DNA of 64,000 nt, taken from the NCBI GenBank assembly GCA_020721585.1, contig DYMK01000001.1, positions 388,469 through 452,468 of the forward strand. Direction: 5' to 3'. The translations under genes and the position numbers were made by a program. This document shows, in pieces, positions 53,923-63,306 of this stretch. Position 1 is the first letter of the stretch, and each line of letters begins with the position of its first letter. Source of the DNA: Sulfuricurvum sp. (GTDB taxonomy: Bacteria > Campylobacterota > Campylobacteria > Campylobacterales > Sulfurimonadaceae). Below the pieces are notes generated by a model that ran no database searches, had not been told where the DNA came from, and saw only the letters and a list, made by a program, of their open reading frames with translations.

Positions 53923-54864
53923 ATGAACACCCTTACCCCTGATGAAGCAAACGTCCTCTCTTTTGAGGCACTCAAAGAAAAAACCCTCTTGGCACTCAAA
54001 GAAGAGTCGTTGGTATTGCACGATGAACTCAAAGCCCTCATGGAAGAAAAAGAGAAAATTGAGCACCACATTTTTCGTAAAAATGAGGAGTTACAACAGT
54101 TCAAATACACCTTTTTTGCGACATTGGAGCAAAGCTTTCAGGGCAATGATGAACTGTTGGAAAAACTTCATCTTATTAAAATTCAATCGGTTGATTTGTT
54201 GGATATTTTAGAAGAGATGATCGAATCGGCGATTCTCACCACCCTCGAAAAAGGGGACGATATTGAAGAGACCTTGCAGGAGATCATCAAAGAGATCACC
54301 TTCCAAACCCTCAATGCCAACGTCCTCAACGCCATCCGTATCCGTCAAATTTTCTCCAGCATCCTCCAAAGTGCGTTGAACGTTGTTGAAGCCACCCCCA
54401 ATCAATCCCAACCCATTTTGCGCGGTACGTTGTTGGGGATGCGCAGTGCGTTGCACAAGTCTATTGAGAAATTTCAACACTATTTGATGTACCTTCCCGA
54501 AGAGATCAAAGCGTTGTACCATCGAGAGTACCAACAAATCGAAGCCGAGTTAGAACGCATTCACACCCTCTTTGGGGAGATTGTTGCTGAACTTGCCAAA
54601 ACTAACCCCCCTGAGATCATCGAAGAATTGACCCAAATCGGCAAAGAGATCCCCCTTGATACCGATGAGTTGTCCCAATTGTCCAAAGAGACCGTTAAAT
54701 TGCTCCAAACCAAACTTTCCAAATTGCGCCAACGCAGTGATAAAATCTTGCAATCGGCTTCGGCGCAAGAGGCAAAAGCGATGGGAAAACGGGCATGGGG
54801 CATTGCTAAAATGACCATGGAAGGGGCGATCAAAGGGGCGAAAGAGGCGATGGATAAAAAATAA
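53923..54864 (+). CDS. Coiled-coil protein of unknown function (DUF6781-like)
   Basis: The 313-residue, nearly all-helical, acidic protein has a long coiled coil in the first 100 residues and again around 195-270, with a short basic amphipathic C-terminus (GAIKGAKEAMDKK). No catalytic motif is visible. It follows the DUF493 gene by 11 bp with AAAAGGAA as ribosome binding site. Such proteins occur in Campylobacterota, but their role is unknown. Confidence 0.65.
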   Translation: MNTLTPDEANVLSFEALKEKTLLALKEESLVLHDELKALMEEKEKIEHHIFRKNEELQQFKYTFFATLEQSFQGNDELLEKLHLIKIQSVDLLDILEEMIESAILTTLEKGDDIEETLQEIIKEITFQTLNANVLNAIRIRQIFSSILQSALNVVEATPNQSQPILRGTLLGMRSALHKSIEKFQHYLMYLPEEIKALYHREYQQIEAELERIHTLFGEIVAELAKTNPPEIIEELTQIGKEIPLDTDELSQLSKETVKLLQTKLSKLRQRSDKILQSASAQEAKAMGKRAWGIAKMTMEGAIKGAKEAMDKK

Positions 54865-54867
54865 CTA

Positions 54868-54900
54868 CGGGGATGTTATCCCCCATTTAAGGAGTTTTTT
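54868..54900 (+). terminator. Terminator after the coiled-coil gene
   Basis: GGGGAT, GTT, ATCCCC (54869-54883) and a T-run at 54895-54900. The distance to the Ts is longer than usual, so moderate confidence. Confidence 0.5.
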
Positions 54901-54947
54901 GTACGAAACCCTTTAGAATACTATACTATTTTACGCAAGGAGTAGCG

Positions 54948-55397
54948 ATGAATTTGACCATTACCGACGGTGTTTTAGGGGTTCGTCCCCCCGTTACCAA
55001 GCCTCATCCGGGATTTTTCTTTCAAGTGGGAGAAGCACGTTTTCGGAAATTAGTGGATGACCATTATGAGATGATCCGCAACAGTGATATTGCGTTTTTG
55101 TTTCCCGTGAATGATGAAGAGGATTTTAATACGGCTAAAAAACACGCGGCCGATTTTTTTATCCAAATTTGTGGGGGACCTGATTATTTTGCCCAAACGC
55201 GGGGAGAACCGCGTATGGTGGGACGACACGCACCCTTTCGCATCGATGAATCTTCCCGCCGTCGATGGCTTGAATTTTACGCTCAATTACTCCCTCTACT
55301 CGAAAGTGAAGGGGTTAATCCTGACTACATTCAATCTTTTTGGGCGTATATTGACATTTTCTCTATTTGGATGATTAATACCCCAACGCATCCCTAA
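54948..55397 (+). CDS. Group III truncated haemoglobin-like globin
   Basis: The 149-residue protein follows the bacterial group III globin pattern: GEARFRKLVDDHYEMI, FFIQICGGPDYFAQTRGEPRM, and GRHAPFRIDESSRRRWLEFY with the proximal histidine in RHAPF. Campylobacter Ctb is of this group and moderates oxygen delivery or nitrosative stress. AAGGAG precedes ATG 54948. Confidence 0.85.
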   Translation: MNLTITDGVLGVRPPVTKPHPGFFFQVGEARFRKLVDDHYEMIRNSDIAFLFPVNDEEDFNTAKKHAADFFIQICGGPDYFAQTRGEPRMVGRHAPFRIDESSRRRWLEFYAQLLPLLESEGVNPDYIQSFWAYIDIFSIWMINTPTHP

Positions 55398-55404
55398 ATA
55401 CCCT

Positions 55405-55803
55405 TTATGGGGGGGAGAGGAGCCATGCGTTAATAGAGGTAGTCGAATCTCCTAACGAAATTTTTATCCCCTCTTTAAGATGATCTTCCAAAAAGCGGGT
55501 CAACCAAATACGGTTGGTTTGAATCTCTTCAAGCACCAAAAATGATTTGCTGTTTTCCGTATCAATCTCGTAATGTCCAATCGTAAGGGTTAATTTTTGA
55601 ACTTCTCCCTCAGGTAATAAGACAAAACGTAAACTCCTTTTTGTTGTGTCAATGGTCACATTTTCGACCGTTCCATACCCTTGCGCTTTAAAATACAACG
55701 ATACCACGGACGTTAAAATTTTTGACCGAACTTTATCAAGCTTATTGGTATCTGCCCATGCCATTGTGCTAACGATCACCCATAAAAGGACGATTTTCAT
55801 CAT
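55405..55803 (-). CDS. Small exported protein of unknown function
   Basis: ATG 55803, with AGAGGAGAG upstream, gives a 132-residue protein with signal peptide (KIVLLWVIVSTMAWAD) and a beta-rich body (KAQGYGTVENVTIDTTKRSLRF, KLTLTIGHYEI). The shape suggests a small lipid- or pilus-associated periplasmic domain, but no family is recognised. It converges on the globin gene. Confidence 0.65.
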   Translation of the reverse strand: MMKIVLLWVIVSTMAWADTNKLDKVRSKILTSVVSLYFKAQGYGTVENVTIDTTKRSLRFVLLPEGEVQKLTLTIGHYEIDTENSKSFLVLEEIQTNRIWLTRFLEDHLKEGIKISLGDSTTSINAWLLSPP

Positions 55804-55970
55804 CTTGCTTCTCTCCTCTTTTTTTTGACACGCGTACAGTTGATATTTAATCAGTGAAGTGTACGCAAATTGTGATAACAATTCAAGAAAATCACGGCTA
55901 TTGTACTTTAATCACGGTTAAATCCCATCTGCGCTAAAATCTCCCAATTTTTCTTTTGGAGATTTTCCCT

Positions 55971-56891
55971 ATGAACGAAGCCAAAAATATTTGGATGAAC
56001 GGCAATTTAGTCCCTTGGAGTGATGCAAAAATTCACGTTTTATCCCATACCTTACATTACGGCAATGGTGCTATCGAAGGAACCAAAGCCTACAAAACCC
56101 CCAAAGGGTATGCAATTTTTCGTCTTAACGACCACACCAAACGCCTCATCGAATCGGCAAAAATGACCCTTATTACGGTGCCTTATACAGTAGAAGAGCT
56201 TAATGCTGCCCAAATTTTACTCCTTAAGTCCAACGAGTTTACGGGTGAGAATGTTTATCTCCGCCCTATCGTTTATCTTGGCTATGGAGTTATGGGGGTC
56301 TATCACAAAGAAGCACCCGTAGAAGTCTCCATCGCTGCATGGGAATGGGGTGCGTATCTGGGTGAAGAGGGGATGAAAAAAGGGATTCGTCTTAAAATTT
56401 CCTCCTTTAGCCGTCCCAATAATAAATCCAATATGGGGAAAGCCAAAGCAGTCGGAAACTACCTCAACTCTCAAATGGCGAAATTTGAGGCGGTTGAAGC
56501 GGGATACGATGAAGCCTTACTCCTTGATGATGAGGGATACGTGGCAGAAGCCAGCGGTGCCTCGTTCTTTTTGATCAAAGAGGGCGAACTGATCACTCCT
56601 CCCAATGATAACTCACTCGTATCAATCACCCAAAAAACGGTTATCGAAATGGCTCAAAAGATGGGGATCAACGTAACCCGTCGCAAAATTACCCGTGAAG
56701 AGATTTACGTCGCGGATGAGGCGTTTTTGACCGGAACCGCAGCAGAGATCACCCCCATTCGGGAAGTGGATGCACGGGTATTGGGTGCGGGTGGGCGTGG
56801 GCCTATCACCGAAAAAATTCAAACCGCCTATTTTGACATCGTGTATGGACGTAATCCCGAGTATGATCACTATTTAACGTACATTGATTAA
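55971..56891 (+). CDS. ilvE: Branched-chain amino-acid aminotransferase IlvE
   Basis: This PLP enzyme carries out the last step of valine, leucine and isoleucine synthesis. The 306 residues are of class IV type: HTLHYGNGAIEGTKAY, YLRPIVYLGYG, the PLP lysine region KSNMGKAKAVGNYLNS, EASGASFFLI and FLTGTAAEITPI. ATG 55971 follows GGAG; five extra codons upstream are dismissed. Confidence 0.94.
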   Translation: MNEAKNIWMNGNLVPWSDAKIHVLSHTLHYGNGAIEGTKAYKTPKGYAIFRLNDHTKRLIESAKMTLITVPYTVEELNAAQILLLKSNEFTGENVYLRPIVYLGYGVMGVYHKEAPVEVSIAAWEWGAYLGEEGMKKGIRLKISSFSRPNNKSNMGKAKAVGNYLNSQMAKFEAVEAGYDEALLLDDEGYVAEASGASFFLIKEGELITPPNDNSLVSITQKTVIEMAQKMGINVTRRKITREEIYVADEAFLTGTAAEITPIREVDARVLGAGGRGPITEKIQTAYFDIVYGRNPEYDHYLTYID

Positions 56892-56965
56892 GTGTTATAC
56901 ACCAACGTCTTGGTGAGAGGGACGCGTGTCCCTCCAACCCGCTAACGAATTATAAAGGATTTTCT

Positions 56966-57979
56966 ATGGCAAGTGATATGAACGACTATTTCAATAAGAA
57001 AAAAAACGAAGAGCAAAAAAATACGGGGGGAGGCAATAATAATTTCCCCAAACCACCCAAAATGGATTTTTCGATGAATCCCCAAAAAAGTGCCCTTTTG
57101 TGGGGTATTGGGGGGTTTATCGTGCTTCTTTTATTAACCAAGCCGTTTGTGATTATCACCGAAGGGGAGAGGGGAATCCTCTCTACCAATGGTCGCTACG
57201 AAGAGCAATCGCTCCTTCCGGGGTTGCATTTTATGGTTCCCCTCGTGCAACAAATTTATGTCGTTGATACCAAAGTTCATATCATCAACTATACGGCCAA
57301 AGCTGAGAGTGTCGCCACCGCAGGAGATGGTATTTTGCTTAAACCCGCTATCACTATTTTGGACAAGCGGGGACTTCCTGTCTCCATTGACATTACCGTT
57401 CAATACCGTATGAATGCCCAAGTTGCCTCTAAAACAGTCTCAAATTGGGGTTTCAATTGGGAAGATAAAGTCATCGATCCCGTAGCCAGAGATGTGGTAC
57501 GTAATGTCGTAGGGCAATACGAAGCTGAATCGTTGCCTACCATGCGTAATGCCATTGCGACCCAAATAGAGACGGATATACGCAAAGCCATCGAACATGG
57601 TAAAAACTCCCCTGCTACCCTTGAAGCGGTACAATTGCGCGAAATCACCCTCCCCCAAAAGGTCAAAGAGCAAATTGAGCGGGTACAAGTGGCCAAGCAA
57701 GAGGTAGAGCGGGCGCAGCAAGAGGTAGAACGCGCCAAACAAGAGGCGATCAAAAAAGAGACCGAAGCGCAAGCCCAAGCCAATGCCAATCACCTCATTT
57801 CCGAATCCATTAGCCCCAATTTGCTTAAAATGGAGCAGATTAAAATGCAAGGGAAATTTAACGACGCATTACGCGAAAATAAAGATGCTACCTTGTTTCT
57901 CACGCCAGCAGGGATGACCCCAAACCTTTGGCTCGATGGGAAAAGTGATGCTAAAAAAATCAGTGCATCGGGGAAATAG
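56966..57979 (+). CDS. Prohibitin/SPFH-family membrane protein (HflK-like)
   Basis: The 337-residue protein has a polar, glycine/asparagine-rich N-terminal 40 residues, one membrane helix (about 42-62), and an SPFH domain (ITEGERGILSTNGRYEEQSLLPGLHFMVPLVQQIY ... ). A long coiled coil (KEQIERVQVAKQEVERAQQEVERAKQ) and a short tail follow. Such proteins form membrane rings that control FtsH-type proteases or membrane domains. hisIE starts 3 bases after it. Confidence 0.85.
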   Translation: MASDMNDYFNKKKNEEQKNTGGGNNNFPKPPKMDFSMNPQKSALLWGIGGFIVLLLLTKPFVIITEGERGILSTNGRYEEQSLLPGLHFMVPLVQQIYVVDTKVHIINYTAKAESVATAGDGILLKPAITILDKRGLPVSIDITVQYRMNAQVASKTVSNWGFNWEDKVIDPVARDVVRNVVGQYEAESLPTMRNAIATQIETDIRKAIEHGKNSPATLEAVQLREITLPQKVKEQIERVQVAKQEVERAQQEVERAKQEAIKKETEAQAQANANHLISESISPNLLKMEQIKMQGKFNDALRENKDATLFLTPAGMTPNLWLDGKSDAKKISASGK

Positions 57980-57982
57980 TCA

Positions 57983-58657
57983 ATGAACGTAGATCTAATT
58001 GACTGGCACAAAAGTGACCTTCTCCCCGTTATCGTCCAAGAATCAAGCACGTTAGAGGTGCTGATGATGGCGTATATGAACCGTGAGGCACTCCAATTGT
58101 CCCTTGAGACCCAAATCGCCCACTATTTTTCCCGTTCCAAACAGCGTCTGTGGAAAAAAGGGGAGAGCAGCGGTCATGTCCAACATATCGAACGCTTTTT
58201 GCTGGATTGTGATAACGATACCTTACTGATCATGGTTAGGCAAGAGGGGGTTGCGTGCCACACGGGACGTAAATCGTGTTTCTTTACCGATATGGAATCG
58301 GGCGAAACGGTAAGTGATCCTCAAATCGATACGGTGGCTACCTATGGGATTGTCGATGAGTTGTATCACACCATCCTTAGCCGTAAAAACAGTGATCCCA
58401 CCAGCTCATGGACAGCCAAATTACTCCACAGTGGTGATAATGCGATCCTCAAAAAAGTGGTGGAAGAGGCAGGTGAATTTGCCTTCGCCATCAAAGATAA
58501 TGATGAAAAAGAGATCATTTATGAGTGTGCTGATTTGGCATACCATGTCTTGGTAGCGTTGGGAAGCAAAAACATCTCTCCCGATCGGATCAAACAAGAG
58601 CTTGCTCGCCGAGCAGGCGTAAGCGGTATCGCGGAAAAAAATTCTCGACAAAAATAG
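57983..58657 (+). CDS. hisIE: Bifunctional HisI-HisE (phosphoribosyl-AMP cyclohydrolase / phosphoribosyl-ATP pyrophosphatase)
   Basis: The enzyme performs steps 2 and 3 of histidine synthesis. The 224 residues have an N-terminal HisI domain (VLMMAYMNREAL, zinc-binding CHTGRKSCFF) and a C-terminal HisE domain from about 115 (KVVEEAGEFAFAIKD, ECADLAYHVLVAL). The fusion is standard in this group. hisF is 54 kb away. Confidence 0.95.
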   Translation: MNVDLIDWHKSDLLPVIVQESSTLEVLMMAYMNREALQLSLETQIAHYFSRSKQRLWKKGESSGHVQHIERFLLDCDNDTLLIMVRQEGVACHTGRKSCFFTDMESGETVSDPQIDTVATYGIVDELYHTILSRKNSDPTSSWTAKLLHSGDNAILKKVVEEAGEFAFAIKDNDEKEIIYECADLAYHVLVALGSKNISPDRIKQELARRAGVSGIAEKNSRQK

Positions 58658-58688
58658 TGGGGTAGATTTATCCCCCACCACGTTTTTA
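58657..58688. terminator. Bidirectional terminator between hisIE and the HlyD gene
   Basis: GTGGGG and CCCCCAC form a stem around TAGATTTAT, followed on the plus strand by CACGTTTTT and preceded by an A-run. It lies between convergent genes. Confidence 0.65.
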
Positions 58689-59858
58689 TCGTTCGTGCAT
58701 TGATTCAGAAAACGTTTTTAGTATGGGTTTGGACAGATAGGTTAACACACTGCGATTCCCTGTAATAATGTCCACTTCGGTACTCATCCCAGGGGCAATA
58801 GCAATTTTCTTCCCTGATTTTGAAAGAAATTCATTACTATTTAAGGCAATCAACACCCTAAAATAATATTTATCCCCTTCCGGTGTCTTTTCCATTAATG
58901 TATCAGGGCTGATGTATTTTACTTTTCCATGAAAAAGACCATAGATACTATAGTCATACGCATCCAGTTTCACCGCTGCATCTTGCCCTACCCGAATAAA
59001 TGAGATATCCGAAGGTTTTAGTTTGGCTTCGATCACTAACTGATCCCCAGAAGGAACCAATTGTAAGATGACATCACCCGCTTTAACCCTTGCTCCTTGG
59101 GTCGTTAAGAGGATGTTTTTCACAATCGCATCCATAGGTGCATCAATCGTTGTTCGATTCAACGTAACGGTTCGGTCTGTCAATTCTTGTTCTTTGGTTG
59201 AGAGATCCTCTTCGGCTTTGGTCATATCCGATTGGGAATCTTGAAAATATTTATTACGACTTTTGGAAATTTGCCCTTTTAAATCGGCTACTTGTCTTTT
59301 GATGCGAATAATCTCTGTTGCTCCAATATCTCCGGTTTTGAGGAGAGGAAGGTTCAAATTAAGCTCCTCTTGTGCCAATCGTAACGATTCACTTAATGCC
59401 GCGACATCATCATGCATAGCTTGTTGACGACGATGGAAAAGTTCGGTCTGATTGGCGATGAATTCGGGGTAATGTTTCACCGATTCAGGAAATACCAAAG
59501 GGCGACCATACACTTCAGCATGCAACCGAACCAATGTTGCTTGAAGTGCTGCAACTTTCGCGCTACTATCGGACACGGAAGCTTGCGCTTGTGATTTTTC
59601 TAAAATAAGGAGAGGTTCCCCTTTTTTAACGTGCTGACCTTCATGAACGTGGATTTTTTGGATTACACCATCAATGGCAGCTTGAATTTCTTGCGTTTTC
59701 GCTGAAGCAATTACCTGTCCTTGGGCATGTGAAATTTGGTCAATACGTGCCAAAGAAGCCCACGTAAAAAAGGGGACAATAACGAGTAATAACGAACCAG
59801 CCGTAATCCATATAGGGCTAAAGCGGATCGTAAAGGGGAGTTTAGTATTGGATTTCAT
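58686..59858 (-). CDS. HlyD-family type I secretion adaptor
   Basis: The 390-residue periplasmic adaptor has one N-terminal membrane helix (about 14-32), a biotinyl-lipoyl half (QEIQAAIDGVIQKIHVHEGQHVKKGEPL), a long coiled-coil hairpin (about 90-215), and the second lipoyl and beta-barrel part (APMDAIVKNI ... KAGDVILQLVPSGDQL). It joins the ABC transporter to TolC. Its start overlaps the transporter stop by 4 bases. Confidence 0.9.
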   Translation of the reverse strand: MKSNTKLPFTIRFSPIWITAGSLLLVIVPFFTWASLARIDQISHAQGQVIASAKTQEIQAAIDGVIQKIHVHEGQHVKKGEPLLILEKSQAQASVSDSSAKVAALQATLVRLHAEVYGRPLVFPESVKHYPEFIANQTELFHRRQQAMHDDVAALSESLRLAQEELNLNLPLLKTGDIGATEIIRIKRQVADLKGQISKSRNKYFQDSQSDMTKAEEDLSTKEQELTDRTVTLNRTTIDAPMDAIVKNILLTTQGARVKAGDVILQLVPSGDQLVIEAKLKPSDISFIRVGQDAAVKLDAYDYSIYGLFHGKVKYISPDTLMEKTPEGDKYYFRVLIALNSNEFLSKSGKKIAIAPGMSTEVDIITGNRSVLTYLSKPILKTFSESMHER

Positions 59859-61957
59859 TGTGCACCCTGTGTAGAAGTTTGTAATTGTTGAAGTACCGTA
59901 TCTCTAGGACCATCCAAAATAATCCCTTTTGGTCCCATAACGATAATGCGCCCAACCAACCCAATTAATGCTGGTTTATGGGTAACAACGATAAGGGTTT
60001 TATCGTTTCCTAACGCACCGTGCAGTGCCTTTAAAATAGCACGCTCTGTGAGATCATCCATATTCGCTGTTGGCTCATCAAGAAGCCAAATTTTAGGAGA
60101 AAGAAGAAACATTCGTGTCAGAGCGATAAGCTGTTTTTGACCCCCAGAAACACTTTCACCCCCCTCGGGGACATGGGTGTCTAACCCTTGAGGTAACGTA
60201 TTAATCAAATGGATCAATCCCGATTGCTTGGCAGCTTCGAGAAGGTGATCGTCTTGAATTCCGACCAATCCCATCGTGAGATTATCGCGTAACGTTCCGG
60301 AGAGTAATTTAACCATTTGAGGCAAATAACCAATCGTTTCCACCAAGCGATTACGGGAAATGTGGTGCATATCCACACCATTGATAAGTACTTGCCCTTT
60401 TTGAGGTTTATACAAACCCGACAACATTTTTAGAAGCGTTGATTTCCCGGATCCAATTGCCCCAACAATCGCGACCCGTTCTCCTTGACGAATCGACAAT
60501 TGTTCTATCTGAATGGAAGCTTGATTTTTACCATACCCAAAAAATAATTGCTGTGCTTGCAAATGCCCATCATGAATGATGGGGGACAAAGGACGCACCC
60601 CTTCATTATCATTATCAAGGGCATACACATTTTCCAAATCTTTGAGGGCAATTTTCGTTTTTCCCCATTGTACCAATAAGCTAGGAAGCATCGCAATAGG
60701 AGACAACACGCGTCCAGAGAGGATGGTTGTGGCGATCAATCCCCCCATGGTTAGCGTGTTGCTTATCGATACCAAATACGCTCCAATCCCCACCAATGCG
60801 GTATAGCTTAGCTGTTGAAAAAATGCCGCCATGTAAGTAGACATCTCACTGTAGTGACGAATTGCCAGATCATCATAGATCCCCTCTTCGGTAAGAGCGT
60901 TCCATCGGCTAAGGATATTCCACCCGCCCCCAGTAGCTTTAATGTTTTCAGCATTTTCGACAGTTTCAACTAATAATCCCAGTTTTTTATGGGAAGCCAT
61001 GGAGGATGTTGTGGATAACAACTCAATTTTTTTGCGAAAAATCGTCCCCGTAATAATGGAAACCATCAAAAAGAGCAGGCTAATAAGTCCCATCATCCAG
61101 CCTGCTATCATTACAATCACCCCTAAAAAAAGGAGTGAAAAAGGGAAATCAACCACCAAATAAAGTGCTGCAGAAGAGATAAAGGCTCGGATAGCTCCAT
61201 AGCCTTGAAGCTGTCCGGAGAGCGTTCCCACACTACGAGGCAGGGCATCCGCGCGGATATTCAAAAAACGGTGAAAGATATTGTGTGAATACGCAAGATC
61301 CATTTTTTGGGATGCATGATCCAAAATGGCCGAACGGGAAAGTTTAAGAATCATCTCCAAAGAGATGGCAATAATAACTCCGATACTTAAGGCAATAAGG
61401 GTAGAAGTCCCTTGTGTAGGAATGACTCTATCATAAATTTGCATACTATAAAAAGAGGTTCCCAGTGCCAAGAGATTAATACTCAACGATGCAAGTGCGG
61501 CATGAAAAAGGATAGGTTTTTGCTCCATGGCGATGGCTTTGAACATCGCTTTTGCACCCTGTTTTTCCCCACTAATCCGTTGAGACTTTAAGGATGCGAA
61601 CCGAGTGCCATAAGGAAAACTCAAAACCGTACGGACACCACCAACACTATCACTTCGCCATGCGCCATCCGCTTCCCGTTCAATGATTAATCGTATCCCC
61701 TCATTGGGAATCAATGCCATTGCTGGCAAATCTTGATGGGCAATATCCATAGTCCACTGCGGTTTTGTGAGTTTGAATGCGTCAAAAAAAAGCTCTAAAA
61801 AATCAACTAAAGATTGGTCATCACTGTAAGATGCTTTTTTTTCCAGTGCATCATACTCATAATTACTCATACGAAAAGCGGCAAAATGGGGGAGAGTACA
61901 CTGCCAAGCTAACCACTGTAGGGTTTCACGCATTTGGTTGATCGATGTGAAAATCAC
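59855..61957 (-). CDS. Type I secretion ABC transporter (permease-ATPase, LssB/LapB-like)
   Basis: The 700-residue protein has an N-terminal domain of about 130 residues that resembles a C39-like domain without catalytic cysteine. A six-helix membrane domain follows (about 150-430), then an ATPase with Walker A GAIGSGKSTLL, signature VSGGQKQ and Walker B IWLLDEPTANMD. It exports a protein in one step; the RTX protein 1.3 kb upstream is the natural client. It overlaps the TolC-like gene by 4 bases. Confidence 0.92.
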   Translation of the reverse strand: MIFTSINQMRETLQWLAWQCTLPHFAAFRMSNYEYDALEKKASYSDDQSLVDFLELFFDAFKLTKPQWTMDIAHQDLPAMALIPNEGIRLIIEREADGAWRSDSVGGVRTVLSFPYGTRFASLKSQRISGEKQGAKAMFKAIAMEQKPILFHAALASLSINLLALGTSFYSMQIYDRVIPTQGTSTLIALSIGVIIAISLEMILKLSRSAILDHASQKMDLAYSHNIFHRFLNIRADALPRSVGTLSGQLQGYGAIRAFISSAALYLVVDFPFSLLFLGVIVMIAGWMMGLISLLFLMVSIITGTIFRKKIELLSTTSSMASHKKLGLLVETVENAENIKATGGGWNILSRWNALTEEGIYDDLAIRHYSEMSTYMAAFFQQLSYTALVGIGAYLVSISNTLTMGGLIATTILSGRVLSPIAMLPSLLVQWGKTKIALKDLENVYALDNDNEGVRPLSPIIHDGHLQAQQLFFGYGKNQASIQIEQLSIRQGERVAIVGAIGSGKSTLLKMLSGLYKPQKGQVLINGVDMHHISRNRLVETIGYLPQMVKLLSGTLRDNLTMGLVGIQDDHLLEAAKQSGLIHLINTLPQGLDTHVPEGGESVSGGQKQLIALTRMFLLSPKIWLLDEPTANMDDLTERAILKALHGALGNDKTLIVVTHKPALIGLVGRIIVMGPKGIILDGPRDTVLQQLQTSTQGAQ

Positions 61958-63183
61958 TTATTTACCTCCAATTTTAATTCACCTGTTTCCAGTGCAAGAC
62001 GATAGGATGAGACCACTAATGTCGATTCTAAATCGGCTACGGAGAGTTTGTTTTGGGTTACTTCTCGAGAGGTGTTAACCAAATCAAGCCATTGTCGTTT
62101 CCCCGCGATAAACAAACGGGTAAACGAATCAAGCACTTTTTGAGAAGCATCAATCGTTTTATGCATCCCTTCCATTCGATCCATAGCCGTACGGTAATCG
62201 TTGTAATCGCGCATCATGAGATCCGTAAGTTCCCGTTCTTTTGAAAGTTTTTCATACTGAATTTGAAGCACTTTAGATTGAGCGCTCTCAATATTTGACA
62301 TGGCAGAAAGTCCCGCACCAGGAGAAGCTTGAACCGCTACATAGATTAAATTGTTGGTCACACTTTGATCATAATACATTGACCCTGATTGGTGTTCAGC
62401 CCGTAAAGAAACATTGGGCCAAACAGCAACTTGCGCTTTGACTCTTTCAGCTTCAGCCGTTTTGATTTGTGCAGAAAGCTTTTTAAGGGTGGGGTGATAC
62501 CCTTTCATTTGGGTTAACATCACGTCAAAAGGTAAAAGATCTTTTATCGCGTTGCGTGGTTGAATTAACGTATCACACGTCAGTCGCTTACCCATCAATA
62601 ACTCCAATTGGGCTTTAGAAACATCCTGTTTTAAGATAGCAGCTGTCAAATCCGCATTAATTTGGCTCAGACGGGATCGTATTAACTCTTTATCCGCTTG
62701 CGATGAAACCCCCGCATCAATACGGCGATTAACCATGGTTTCAAACGATTCCAACTGTTTTTTACCCTCTTTGAGTGCTGTAATGGATCGCTGAGCTTGG
62801 GTGTAATTTTGCAGTAACGTAAGGAAATTCGATGTTAACATATAAGCACTTTCATCCAATCCTATTTCAGATTCCACTTTATGGGCTTGAGCCAAATTAA
62901 CCGATGCGTCAATTTTTCCCCCTGTCCACAGGGGTTGATCCACGCGGAATGTGGTTCCTCTTCTCCCTGATGATTGGGTAACATCGATGGAGGGAGTCGG
63001 ATAGTACCCCCATTTTGCCCCTGCAACTTGGGCGTTTGCCCCTATAATTGTTTGTCGAGACATCGCTATACTGGGATGATTATTCAAAGCATCCTGAACA
63101 AGATTATCAACACTATTATGACATTCTTCCGATCCATACAGTATGGATAAGAGGACTACCATTAGAGCTACACCAATGCGCAT
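61954..63183 (-). CDS. TolC-family outer-membrane efflux protein
   Basis: The 409-residue protein has a signal peptide (RIGVALMVVLLSILYGS) and the two-fold TolC helical repeat (ALNNHPSIAMSRQTI ... , GYHPTLKKLSAQIKTAEAERVKA). It forms the outer channel of the type I system. Order of the minus-strand operon is TolC, ABC, HlyD. Confidence 0.88.
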   Translation of the reverse strand: MRIGVALMVVLLSILYGSEECHNSVDNLVQDALNNHPSIAMSRQTIIGANAQVAGAKWGYYPTPSIDVTQSSGRRGTTFRVDQPLWTGGKIDASVNLAQAHKVESEIGLDESAYMLTSNFLTLLQNYTQAQRSITALKEGKKQLESFETMVNRRIDAGVSSQADKELIRSRLSQINADLTAAILKQDVSKAQLELLMGKRLTCDTLIQPRNAIKDLLPFDVMLTQMKGYHPTLKKLSAQIKTAEAERVKAQVAVWPNVSLRAEHQSGSMYYDQSVTNNLIYVAVQASPGAGLSAMSNIESAQSKVLQIQYEKLSKERELTDLMMRDYNDYRTAMDRMEGMHKTIDASQKVLDSFTRLFIAGKRQWLDLVNTSREVTQNKLSVADLESTLVVSSYRLALETGELKLEVNK

Positions 63184-63266
63184 AAGGCACTCCTGATATT
63201 TTAGAATAGGGAATTATAGTCTAAAAGAAAAAAATCTTTTTTTTTGCATGATTATTTGAGTGTGAT

Positions 63267-63299
63267 ACGTATGCACTACGTCAATAGTAGCGCATACGT
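63267..63299. other. Long hairpin between the RTX gene and the secretion operon
   Basis: ACGTATGC (63267-63274) and GCATACGT (63292-63299) with inner CTA/TAG pairs make an 11-bp stem broken by one A-C mismatch, with a 6-base loop. It lies just after the RTX stop and before the tolC-like promoter. It may be an RNA end or a processing site that lets adhesin mRNA outnumber that of the exporter. Confidence 0.55.
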
Positions 63300-63306
63300 G
63301 AAGTTT